From NCBI GenBank assembly GCA_964353355.1, contig CAYGVT010000017.1, positions 51,313-115,312 on the forward strand: DNA of 64,000 bases, written 5' to 3'. This DNA comes from CAYGVT01 sp964353355. Lineage in GTDB: Archaea > Thermoplasmatota > DTKX01 > GCA-020343715. The position numbers were made by a program, and so were the translations under genes. A model generated the notes under the pieces. It did no database searches. It was not told the DNA's origin and was given only the letters and a program-made list of their open reading frames with translations. Within the stretch, counting starts at the first letter, position 1; each line of letters begins with the position of its first letter. This document shows positions 47,249-55,357 of the stretch, piece after piece.

Positions 47249-47343
47249 CACCGTCGCTCCATCTGGCGTTGCCACGTCTCTATCGTCCAGGGGGGTCACG
47301 GTGACGGGCCTGACCGGCGCGTCCGGAGGGAACTGACCCTCAC

Positions 47344-48315
47344 CTACTTCTCGTCCAGGCCCAGCCTCTCGGCGTTGCGGTCGGCGATGGCCTGGATCTG
47401 CGTGATGACCTCGGCCCCGCCGGGCTTCGTGAACAGATGCTTGAACCGGTTCTGGGTCTTCAGGTACTCCTCGACCTTCGGGCGGGCCTTCGACTTCTTC
47501 ACGCCCGTGACCACGCCGTTCTCGATCTCGTAGAGCGGGAACAGCCCCGTCTCGACCGCGAGCTTGCCTATCTTGATCGTGTCGGCCGAGTCAGCGTACC
47601 ACCCGGTCGGGCACGGCACGTGGACGTGCAGGTACTTGGGGCCCTTGATGGACAGGGCCTTCTTGACCTTCTTCTGCAGGTCCCTGGGGTAGGCCGCCGA
47701 CGCCGAGGCCGCGTAGGGGATGCCGTGCGCGGCCGCTATCTCGAGCATCGGCTTCTTGGGCCGCACGTTGCCGAAGCTGAACTCGCCCGCCGGCGAGGTC
47801 GTCGTGGACGCGCAGTAGGGGGTCGCGCCGGACCTCTGCACGCCCGTGTTCATGTAGGCCTCGTTGTCGTAGCAGATGTAGAGGATGTCGTGGCCCCTCT
47901 CGAACATGCCGGAGATGAGGCCCAGGCCGATGTCGACGGTCGAGCCGTCGCCGCCCTGCGCGATGATGTTGACGCCCTCCTTCCTCCCCATCGCCTTGAG
48001 CGCGGCCTCGATGCCAGAGGCCACGGCCGCGGCGTTCTCGAACAGGGAGTGGACCCACGGCACGCCCCACGTGGACTCGGGGTAGGGCGTGGTCGTGACC
48101 TCGAGGCAGCCGGTGTTGTTGGCGATGATGGTGTTCGGGCCCGCGGCCTCGATGACGAGGCGGGCGGCCAGCAGCTCCGCGCAGCCCGCGCAGCCGCGGT
48201 GGCCGGGGGCGAACAGGCGCTCGCCGGGCGGGATGTAGCCCTCCTTGAGGGTCTTGGGCTTGGCGGGCGGGGCGTTGGCTGGCGGGACATTGGCCGGTGG
48301 GGTCTTGGTGGTCAT
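47344..48315 (-). CDS. porB: Pyruvate:ferredoxin oxidoreductase beta subunit
   Basis: The thiamine-diphosphate subunit, 323 residues. A proline/alanine-rich N-terminal tail (repeats of PPAN/PPAK) is unusual. The iron-sulfur cysteines sit in GHRGCAGCAE, NNTGCLEVT and HVPCPTGW. The ThDP motif runs GGDGSTVDIG...YDNEAYMNTG. It is last in the porG-porD-porA-porB unit, 3 nt after porA. The complex makes acetyl-CoA from pyruvate with ferredoxin, or works in reverse. A 2-ketoisovalerate enzyme is the main alternative. Confidence 0.93.
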   Translation of the reverse strand: MTTKTPPANVPPANAPPAKPKTLKEGYIPPGERLFAPGHRGCAGCAELLAARLVIEAAGPNTIIANNTGCLEVTTTPYPESTWGVPWVHSLFENAAAVASGIEAALKAMGRKEGVNIIAQGGDGSTVDIGLGLISGMFERGHDILYICYDNEAYMNTGVQRSGATPYCASTTTSPAGEFSFGNVRPKKPMLEIAAAHGIPYAASASAAYPRDLQKKVKKALSIKGPKYLHVHVPCPTGWYADSADTIKIGKLAVETGLFPLYEIENGVVTGVKKSKARPKVEEYLKTQNRFKHLFTKPGGAEVITQIQAIADRNAERLGLDEK

Positions 48316-48318
48316 CTC

Positions 48319-49521
48319 TCACACCTCCGGGATGATGTCGCGGTTGAGGCCCACCCAGAAGGGCTCGTCGGGCGTCCCCTTGCCCCTCCACGTGGCGGCC
48401 TCCTTGAGGGTCTTCTTGAGTTCGGGCACCGTCACGTCGCGGCCGCCGAGGCCCGCCACGTAGCTGAGCACGTTCGGGCCGTCGCGGCCCGCGAAGGTCG
48501 CCCGCACGTCGGTGGCGATGATGCCCTCGAGGCCGAGCGAGATGTCCTTCTCGATGACGGCCACGACGGAGGCGCGGTCCAAGGCCTTGCGGATCTCGGC
48601 CTTGGGCAGCGGACGGTGCATGCGGAGCTTCACCAGCCCCACCTTCATGCCCTCCTTGCGCAGCTCGTCGACCGCGTCCGCGATGGTTCCGCACAGCGAG
48701 CCCATGGACATCATTATGACGTCCGCGTCCTCGCAGCGGTACTCCTCGAGGAACGGCGAGTAGTCGCGCTTGAAGGTCTCGTTGAACTCCTTGACCGCCT
48801 TGGCGTAGACGGGGGCCGAGCCCATGAGGGCGCGGTTGAGCATGTAGCGTATCTCGTGGTAGACGTTGGGCATCGCGAGCGCGCCGAACGTCATCGGGTG
48901 CGCGGGGTCGAGCCAGACCACCGGCTGGTAGGGCGGCAGGTACTGGTCGACGAGCGCGGGGTCCATGAGCTCGAGCTGCTCGTAGGTGTGCGTGAGCACG
49001 AACCCGTCCATCATGGTCATGAACGGCAGCCGGACCTTCGGGTCCTCGGCGACCTTGAAGGCGATGGGCTGGAAGTCGTGGATCTCCTGCGCGTCCTCGC
49101 AGAAGACCTGAATCCAGCCCGCGTCGCGCACGGCGAGCGAGTCCTGCTGGTCGTTCCAGATGCTGATGGGCGCCGACACCGCGCGGTTCGCGCAGGTGAG
49201 CACGATGGGCAGCCGCGAGCCCGCGATGTTGTAAAGGACCTCGAACATCAGGAACAGGCCCTGGGACGTGGTCGCGGTGTAGGTGCGCGCGCCCGCGGTG
49301 GACGCGCCGAACACGACGGAGGCGGCCGCGAACTCGGACTCGGTGTTGACGAACTCGGCCTTGAGCTCGCCGTCGGCCACCATCTGGGCCAGGTCCTCGA
49401 CGATGTGCGTCTGGGGCGTGATGGGGTACGCCGAGATGACGTGGGGGCGGCAGTACTTCACCGCCTCCGCGACGGCCAGCGAACCCTCGATGACGACCTT
49501 CTTGCCTGATACCTTGGACAT
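48319..49521 (-). CDS. porA: Pyruvate:ferredoxin oxidoreductase alpha subunit
   Basis: 400 residues in the usual PorA form: ISAYPITPQTHIVEDLAQMV at the start, EFVNTESEFAAASVVFGAS, the substrate-site region TATTSQGLFLMFEVLYNIAG, and the PorA-like WNDQQDSLAVRD, followed by the transketolase C-terminal-like domain. WNDQQDS favours pyruvate over other 2-oxoacids. It starts ATG 49521, 20 nt downstream of porD, and lies 3 nt before porB. Confidence 0.94.
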   Translation of the reverse strand: MSKVSGKKVVIEGSLAVAEAVKYCRPHVISAYPITPQTHIVEDLAQMVADGELKAEFVNTESEFAAASVVFGASTAGARTYTATTSQGLFLMFEVLYNIAGSRLPIVLTCANRAVSAPISIWNDQQDSLAVRDAGWIQVFCEDAQEIHDFQPIAFKVAEDPKVRLPFMTMMDGFVLTHTYEQLELMDPALVDQYLPPYQPVVWLDPAHPMTFGALAMPNVYHEIRYMLNRALMGSAPVYAKAVKEFNETFKRDYSPFLEEYRCEDADVIMMSMGSLCGTIADAVDELRKEGMKVGLVKLRMHRPLPKAEIRKALDRASVVAVIEKDISLGLEGIIATDVRATFAGRDGPNVLSYVAGLGGRDVTVPELKKTLKEAATWRGKGTPDEPFWVGLNRDIIPEV

Positions 49522-49541
49522 GTGTCATCCCTCCTGGGGCC

Positions 49542-49811
49542 TCACTTCTCCTCGGGGACCATCGTGTAGGCCTTCTGCGGGCACTCCGAAGAGCAGATGC
49601 CGCAGCCCTTGCAGTAGTCGTAGTCGACCTGGACGCCCTTCTTCTCTGGCAGCGCCGAGATGGCGCCCTCGGGGCACAGGTCGATGCAGAGGTAGCACTT
49701 CACGCACTTCTCGAGGTCGACGACGGGCCTGGAGGACCGCCAGGCGCCCGTCTTGTTGACGGTGCTGCTGGCGGACTTGACCACAGCGCCCTCGGTCAGC
49801 TTCTCGGCCAT
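49542..49811 (-). CDS. porD: Pyruvate:ferredoxin oxidoreductase delta (ferredoxin) subunit
   Basis: An 89-residue protein with two [4Fe-4S] motifs: CVKCYLCIDLCPEGAI and CKGCGICSSECPQKAY (both C-x2-C-x2-C-x3-C-P). It relays electrons from PorB to ferredoxin. The start ATG 49811 is one base after the porG stop. Confidence 0.95.
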   Translation of the reverse strand: MAEKLTEGAVVKSASSTVNKTGAWRSSRPVVDLEKCVKCYLCIDLCPEGAISALPEKKGVQVDYDYCKGCGICSSECPQKAYTMVPEEK

Positions 49812-49812
49812 G

Positions 49813-50355
49813 TCACTTTCCCCCTACGAGGTGGAAGGCCTCGCGCACGGCCTTCTCGTTGTTTTCCGCGAGCTTGCCGGAGAACCGCTCGCGCACGACG
49901 GCGATGATGCTGTCGATGCTCACGACGCCGGTCGCGCCGGAGACGGCGCCGAGCATGGTGGTGTTGGTGATGGGTCGCCCGAGCCTCTCGAGCGCGACCT
50001 TGGTCGCGTCGACGGTGCGGACCTTGCCCGGGAACTTGATGCCCAGCTCCGCTGGCGTCTTGCCCGTGTTGATGATGGCCGTGCCGGTGGGCTTCAGCCC
50101 GGAGAAAACGTTCACGACGCCCAGTAGGGTCGAGTCCTGCACGATGATGATGTCGGGCTCGTATATCTGCGCACGGGTCCTGATCTTCTCGTCCGCGATT
50201 CGGGTGAAGGCCTGGACCGGGGCCCCCCTGCGCTCCACGCCGAAGGCGGGGAACGCCTGGGAGAACTTGCCGTCCTTGAATGCGGCCTGTGCCAAGATCT
50301 CCGCCGCGGTCACGGAGCCCTGGCCTCCCCGGCCATGGATCCTGATCTCCATCAT
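49813..50355 (-). CDS. porG: Pyruvate:ferredoxin oxidoreductase gamma subunit
   Basis: 180 residues beginning MMEIRIHGRGGQGSVTAAEIL, the characteristic start of this subunit, with AFPAFGVERRGAPVQAFTRI following. The frame extends upstream to 50427 but ATG 50355 gives the conserved N-terminus and lies ~35 nt from a minus-strand TATA-like element (ttattatagg, 50386-50395). It is the first gene of the por operon, which ends at 47344. In other archaea the gamma subunit is shared with related oxidoreductases. Confidence 0.94.
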   Translation of the reverse strand: MMEIRIHGRGGQGSVTAAEILAQAAFKDGKFSQAFPAFGVERRGAPVQAFTRIADEKIRTRAQIYEPDIIIVQDSTLLGVVNVFSGLKPTGTAIINTGKTPAELGIKFPGKVRTVDATKVALERLGRPITNTTMLGAVSGATGVVSIDSIIAVVRERFSGKLAENNEKAVREAFHLVGGK

Positions 50356-50468
50356 GGGTAGACCCAGGCGGGGGAACGCGCTTCCCCTATAATAACCTTC
50401 CATGGATTGGTGACGCGCATGCGACATGCCAGTATCTCGCGCGATGGTTCGATATCCGTATTAGAACG

Positions 50469-50500
50469 TTTATATACGGGGCGGGCCCTTTCCACGCCCC
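50469..50500 (+). promoter_or_regulatory. TATA box and inverted repeat of the beta-helix/PKD gene
   Basis: The TATA box ttatatac is at 50470-50477. It is followed at once by arms GGGGCG (50478-50483) and CGCCCC (50495-50500), a perfect inverted repeat that spans the space between the TATA box and the predicted start near 50499. gagaggt (50501-50507) is the likely ribosome-binding site. Confidence 0.45.
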
Positions 50501-50513
50501 GAGAGGTCATCCC

Positions 50514-52997
50514 ATGGCCAGCCTAAGGATTCCCGGCACGCGCGCGGCGCTGCTCGCCGCGCTCGCGCTGCTCGCAATCGTCGCGATCGGAACGGTGCTC
50601 GCCGCGGCGGCGCACCCGCTCAACCAGGACGCCAACCAGGGTGGCACCGGCACGACCGACTGGAAGGGCGAATGGACGGTAGGCGCGGGCGATGACCTGA
50701 CCTACGCCAACCAGACCATCAGGTTGGACGGGAACCTCTCCATCGGGGGCGGCGGCAAGCTGACGCTGCGCAACGCCAGGCTCATCCTGCATGGCTCTCC
50801 CAACGCGCTGCAGGAGGTCAAGCTGCTGGACGGCGGAGAGCTGGTCGTCACCGACAAGGACGGCAATCCGACCACCCCGGCGGACAAGTCGACCATCACC
50901 ACCAACACGACCGGCATCCACTTCTACCTCAAGGCCTACGCGGGCTCCAAGCTCACCATCAGGAACTCCGACGTGCGCAACTGCGGGGAGCTCTTCAACG
51001 ACCAGGGCTACCTGGCAGGCGTCTACCTCGGCACCGGCGCGGCGACCCTCGAGAACGTCGACATCGGCAACGGCTTCGGGGGCGTCTTCATCGACGGCGT
51101 GGCCCCCACCATCAAGGGCTGCACCGTCCACGACAACGACTGGGTGGGCATCTACGTTGACAACGGGGCCGAGCCCATCATCGAGGACTGCCGCGTCGAG
51201 GACAACGGCCGTGAGGGCATCATCGTGAAGGACCTGTCCGACCTGACCTTGGTCAGGTGCGTGGTCACGGGCAACGGGCGGGGCGTGTTCGTCGACGGGG
51301 CCTACCTCACCGCCGAGGGCTGCACGCTCAAGGACAACAACGCCACCGCGGACCTCAACCTCCCCCACAACAGCCACGTCGAGCTCTTCAACTCCACCGT
51401 CAGCACCAACGCGATGTACAAGCCCGTCGTGATGGAGAACTCCTCGTTGATATCCACCAACGGGAACTTCGACAACGCCCGCGTGCAGATGGAGGCGTCC
51501 GTCTTCTACTACCAGCAGTTCCTGAACGTCATCGTTGAGTGGTCCGACTCCGCCACTACGCCCATCGCGGGCGCGTCGGTGACTGTCCAGGATGCCGAGG
51601 GCCGCGTCTACGAGTTCGTGACCGACGCCGAGGGCAGGGTCCCGTGGGTGGCGCTCCAGGTCGTGGAGTACGACAAGACCTCGGGCATGCTCAAGACTTA
51701 CATCTACAACCCGTTCACCCTCACCGTCACCTACAAGGGCAACATCCTGACCAGGACCACCGAAATGCGCTACGCAGGCGCGACGGAGCGGTTCACCTAC
51801 AACGACGTCGAAGACCCGGTGGCGGTCCCGCCCAGTGACATCACGGTGGACATCGGCCAGAACGTCACGCTCGACGGCTCGGGCTCGACGGACAACGTCG
51901 CCATCGAGAGGTGGGAGTGGACCTTCGAGGAGCGCGGTCTGCCGTCCACGTTCGAGGGCGAGCAGGTCGAATGTGCGTTCCAGGAGGCCAAGATATACTC
52001 GGTCACGCTCAAGGTCACCGACACCTCTGGCCGCTCGGGCACGAGGAGCTCGGCCCCCTTCACCGTGACCGCGGTCGACCGCACGCCGCCCGTCGCGGAC
52101 GCGGGCATCAGCCTCGTGGTCAGCCAGGGCGCCCTGGTGCAGTTCGACGGCCGCAACTCCACGGACAACGTCGCCGTCGTGGGCTACACGTGGAGCTTCA
52201 CCTACGACAGCGCGGTCCGCTCGCTCACTGGCTCCCAGGCGCAGTGGACGTTCAACCTCCCGGGTGTCTACACGGTCGTTCTCACGGTCGAGGACGCGAA
52301 GGGCCTGAGCGACTCCGTCTCCATCACGGTGACCGTCGCGGACACGACGGCCCCGACCACGGCGGCCGCGCTGGACTCGACCGCGACGCCCGTGGGCCGG
52401 CTCTACCCCGAGGTCGTCCAGGTGCTCTTCACCGTCACCGGTGAGGCCGCGGGCGACCACACCATCCACTACCGCATCAACGGTGGCACATGGAAGACGT
52501 TCACGGGCTCGCTGGCGTTCGGCGACGGCCTCGAGTACAGCGACGGCACCTACACCATCGACTACTACTCCTCCGACGGGGCGGGCAACATCGAGACCAC
52601 CAGGTCCATCGAGGCGTTCTCGGTGGACGCGACCGCGCCCACCTTCACGGAGATGGACCCCGCGGTCTCGCCGTACTCGACCACCGAGCCCTCGTACGTC
52701 ATCAGGGGCAGGACGGAGCCCGGCGTGACGCTCACCCTCAACGGGCAGCCCCTGACGGTCGCGGCGGACGGCCGGTTCTTGTCCAACATGACGCTGGCGG
52801 AGGGCGACAACCCCTTCACCCTCATCGCCAGGGACGCCGCGGGCCACCAGACCGACAAGTCCCTCGTCATCAACTACCAGAAGCAGACCACCGACAGGGA
52901 CGATGCGGGTCCCAACTGGCTCGTCATCGGCGGCATCATCGTCGTCGGCGTCATCCTGGTCGTCATCGTGCTGCTGGTCATGCGGCGCAAGAAGTGA
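50514..52997 (+). CDS. Surface protein with right-handed beta-helix and PKD domains
   Basis: 827 residues. A signal peptide (ALLAALALLAIVAIGTVLAAAAH) leads into a right-handed parallel beta-helix (~110-330) built of repeats such as IKGCTVHDNDWVGIYVDNGAEPI and EDNGREGIIVKDL, as in carbohydrate-binding or -degrading proteins. Next come a carboxypeptidase-regulatory-like unit, two PKD domains (LDGSGSTDNVAIERWEWTF; FDGRNSTDNVAVVGYTWSF) and Ig-like domains. A C-terminal helix (WLVIGGIIVVGVILVVIVLLVM) with RRKK anchors it. It probably acts at the cell surface in adhesion or glycan binding; no catalytic residues were identified. Confidence 0.85.
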   Translation: MASLRIPGTRAALLAALALLAIVAIGTVLAAAAHPLNQDANQGGTGTTDWKGEWTVGAGDDLTYANQTIRLDGNLSIGGGGKLTLRNARLILHGSPNALQEVKLLDGGELVVTDKDGNPTTPADKSTITTNTTGIHFYLKAYAGSKLTIRNSDVRNCGELFNDQGYLAGVYLGTGAATLENVDIGNGFGGVFIDGVAPTIKGCTVHDNDWVGIYVDNGAEPIIEDCRVEDNGREGIIVKDLSDLTLVRCVVTGNGRGVFVDGAYLTAEGCTLKDNNATADLNLPHNSHVELFNSTVSTNAMYKPVVMENSSLISTNGNFDNARVQMEASVFYYQQFLNVIVEWSDSATTPIAGASVTVQDAEGRVYEFVTDAEGRVPWVALQVVEYDKTSGMLKTYIYNPFTLTVTYKGNILTRTTEMRYAGATERFTYNDVEDPVAVPPSDITVDIGQNVTLDGSGSTDNVAIERWEWTFEERGLPSTFEGEQVECAFQEAKIYSVTLKVTDTSGRSGTRSSAPFTVTAVDRTPPVADAGISLVVSQGALVQFDGRNSTDNVAVVGYTWSFTYDSAVRSLTGSQAQWTFNLPGVYTVVLTVEDAKGLSDSVSITVTVADTTAPTTAAALDSTATPVGRLYPEVVQVLFTVTGEAAGDHTIHYRINGGTWKTFTGSLAFGDGLEYSDGTYTIDYYSSDGAGNIETTRSIEAFSVDATAPTFTEMDPAVSPYSTTEPSYVIRGRTEPGVTLTLNGQPLTVAADGRFLSNMTLAEGDNPFTLIARDAAGHQTDKSLVINYQKQTTDRDDAGPNWLVIGGIIVVGVILVVIVLLVMRRKK

Positions 52998-53084
52998 GCG
53001 GGGGCATCGTGGGCGCGGGACGGGTGCTGAGTACCGATGGGTACGAATGAGTGGGAACGCCGTCCGTTACCGCCGCCCGGCGCG

Positions 53085-53915
53085 TCACTCCGACTCGAAC
53101 TCGGGCAGGTCGGCCAGGCCGCCGACGGACGCGACCTCGTACTTCCGCATCAGCACGTAGGTCACCACCGTCCACGCGATGTTCGCGATGGCGATGACGA
53201 GCAGGAACCACGTGAGCGCGAGCTCGAGGTCGGGGTTGATGTGGCGCTCGATCTTGTATACCGTGTCCGACTCCGTGCCGTTGCCGGTCTCCTCGATGAA
53301 CAGCTCGACTTTGTACTCCCCGCGCGGGTAGTCCTTGATGGGGATGGAGCAGGCCGTGCCGCTCGGGACGACGGACACGTTCTTCTCCTCGAAGGTGTTC
53401 GTCGCGGGCTCCTTGTAGTAGAGCGCGTAGTGGACCTCGGGGCCGCTCTTGACCTCGATGATGACGCGCTCGGCGTACTCCGCGTCGAACTCGTCGATGT
53501 TGTCGAACGTGTCGACCTTGATGGTGGTCAGGTCGATGACCTCCTGCTCGTCGGTCGAGATGGCGGTCTCGACGTAGGGGACGAGCAGGAAGAACACGAT
53601 GAACAGGATGAGCACGATGATGCCCGTGGCGCGCGCCACGCGCATGCCGTGCTGTGCGACCATGAACCGCCTGCCGGCCGTGTCCACGACGCCGATCTCG
53701 GCCGCATTGAAGATGATGGACACGACGTTCATCAAAAACCCGCACATCACGACCACCAGGATGATGGCCGGGAAGGGCAGGAACAAGGGGCTCACGGAGC
53801 CGTCCTTGTGCTGGTAGGCCAGGACTATGAGCACTATCATGAGCAGGACGATGAGCACCTGGACGACGGTGCCCACGCGCTTCACGCGGCGCTGCCTCAT
53901 GGTCTGGTCGAGCAT
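53085..53915 (-). CDS. Four-helix membrane protein of unknown function
   Basis: About 276 residues. Three N-terminal helices (VVQVLIVLLMIVLIVLAY; FPAIILVVVMCGFLMNVVSII; GIIVLILFIVFFLLVPYV), a ~115-residue beta-rich soluble domain (VIDLTTIKVDTFDNID; RGEYKVELFIEETGNGTES) and a final helix (FLLVIAIANIAWTVVTYVLM). The start ATG 53915 has ggaagg 6 nt upstream; TTG 53930 is the alternative. A minus-strand TATA-like ctatttaag (53971-53979) fits a short leader. I do not recognise the family. Confidence 0.7.
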   Translation of the reverse strand: MLDQTMRQRRVKRVGTVVQVLIVLLMIVLIVLAYQHKDGSVSPLFLPFPAIILVVVMCGFLMNVVSIIFNAAEIGVVDTAGRRFMVAQHGMRVARATGIIVLILFIVFFLLVPYVETAISTDEQEVIDLTTIKVDTFDNIDEFDAEYAERVIIEVKSGPEVHYALYYKEPATNTFEEKNVSVVPSGTACSIPIKDYPRGEYKVELFIEETGNGTESDTVYKIERHINPDLELALTWFLLVIAIANIAWTVVTYVLMRKYEVASVGGLADLPEFESE

Positions 53916-54047
53916 CCCGATGCCTTCCAAGGGCCAGCCTCCTGGTCAGCGTGTGTGAGGGGGAGATGTGCTTAAATAGGCTGCGGTGCCAGTATCAAGG
54001 CGGATATGGAGGCGCAGCGGGCGTGGCCGCGACCGCGCCAGCGCGCC

Positions 54048-55280
54048 TCACTTGCGGCCGAAGATGCGCCCCTTGCCCCTGCCGGTCGCGCCCCTCTCCC
54101 CTCTCTCGCCCTTCTCGCCCTTGCCGTCGTCCCCGCTGGCGGCGCCGTCGGGACCGCCGCGCTCGAGCTCCCAGAGCTGCCTCAGCAGCTCCTTCTGCCG
54201 CGCTCCCAGGCTGCGGGGGACCTCGACGACGACGCGCACGTACTCGTCGCCCTTTCCGGGCCCGCCCAGGTGCGGCAGCCCCATGCCGCGCAGGCGGAAC
54301 ACCTTGCCCGGCTGCGTGCCCGCGGGGATGGTGAGCTCGGCCTTCCCGGTGAGCGTGGGCACCTCGATGCGGTCGCCGAGGGCGGCCTGCGGGAAGCTCA
54401 CACGCACCTCGGTGAGCAGGTCAGAATCCTCGCGCTCGAACATCTGGTGCGGGCGTACGCCCACGATGGCGTAGAGGTCGCCCGGGGGCGCACCCTGGTC
54501 CCCCGCCTCGCCCTGCCCCGAGTAGCGCAGGCTGGTGCCCGTCTGGGCCCCCGGCGGGATGCGGATGAGCAGCCGCCTCGTGACGCGGGTGCGGCCCGCG
54601 CCGGCGCAGCCCGGGCAGGGCCTCTCGAGGATGGTCCCCTTGCCCTGGCACTGGGGGCAGCCCGTGATGGTGACCAGTTTGCGGTTGCCGAAGGACTGGG
54701 CCCGCTGGACCTGGCCCTGGCCGCCGCATGCCGTGCACTGGCGCACCCCGGTGCCCTCCGCCGCGCCCGAGCCCCCGCACGCCTTGCACGCCTCGTGCCG
54801 GGGGATCTCCACCTCGATCTCCTTGCCCTTGACGACGTCCTCGAGGTCCACGTTGACCTGCAGCCTTATGTCGGAGCCCTGGCGCGGGCCGCGCGACCGC
54901 CCGCCGCCCCCGAAGAACATGTCGAAGACGCTCCCGCGGGGGCCCGAGCCGCCGCCGAAGAAGCCGTCCATGAAGTCGAACCCGAAGATGTCCGAGATGT
55001 CGTCCACGTGGCTGAAGTCCTGCCACTGGAAGCCGCCCGCGCCGAAGTCGGCCTTGACGCCCTCGTGGCCGAACCGGTCGTAGCGGGCGCGCTTGTCGTC
55101 GTCCATCAGGACCTCGTAGGCCTCCGAGAGCTCCTTGAATTTCTCCTCGGCGCCCTTGGGGTCGTCCTTGTTGGTGTCGGGGTGGTACTTCTTGGCGAGC
55201 TTCCTGTAGGCCTTGCGGACGTCCTCCTTGGAGACGTCGCGCCCGACGCCGAGGACCTCGTAGTAGTCGCGCGCGGCCAT
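54048..55280 (-). CDS. dnaJ: Chaperone protein DnaJ
   Basis: A 410-residue type I J-protein that delivers clients to DnaK and stimulates its ATPase. J-domain with HPD in KKYHPDTNKD (~31-39), a G/F-rich linker, four zinc-finger repeats (CKACGGSG, CTACGGQG, CPQCQGKG, CPGCAGAG) and the C-terminal client-binding domains. The last ~30 residues are an unusual G/E/K/R-rich tail. It follows dnaK by 77 nt. A minus-strand gccaaatagc (~55313-55322) may be its own promoter. Confidence 0.96.
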   Translation of the reverse strand: MAARDYYEVLGVGRDVSKEDVRKAYRKLAKKYHPDTNKDDPKGAEEKFKELSEAYEVLMDDDKRARYDRFGHEGVKADFGAGGFQWQDFSHVDDISDIFGFDFMDGFFGGGSGPRGSVFDMFFGGGGRSRGPRQGSDIRLQVNVDLEDVVKGKEIEVEIPRHEACKACGGSGAAEGTGVRQCTACGGQGQVQRAQSFGNRKLVTITGCPQCQGKGTILERPCPGCAGAGRTRVTRRLLIRIPPGAQTGTSLRYSGQGEAGDQGAPPGDLYAIVGVRPHQMFEREDSDLLTEVRVSFPQAALGDRIEVPTLTGKAELTIPAGTQPGKVFRLRGMGLPHLGGPGKGDEYVRVVVEVPRSLGARQKELLRQLWELERGGPDGAASGDDGKGEKGERGERGATGRGKGRIFGRK

Positions 55281-55357
55281 CTGCTACCACCCGAGGTAGG
55301 GAACGGGGGCGGGGCTATTTGGCCCTGTCGCCCCAGGCACCACGACCGCCCCCGTGC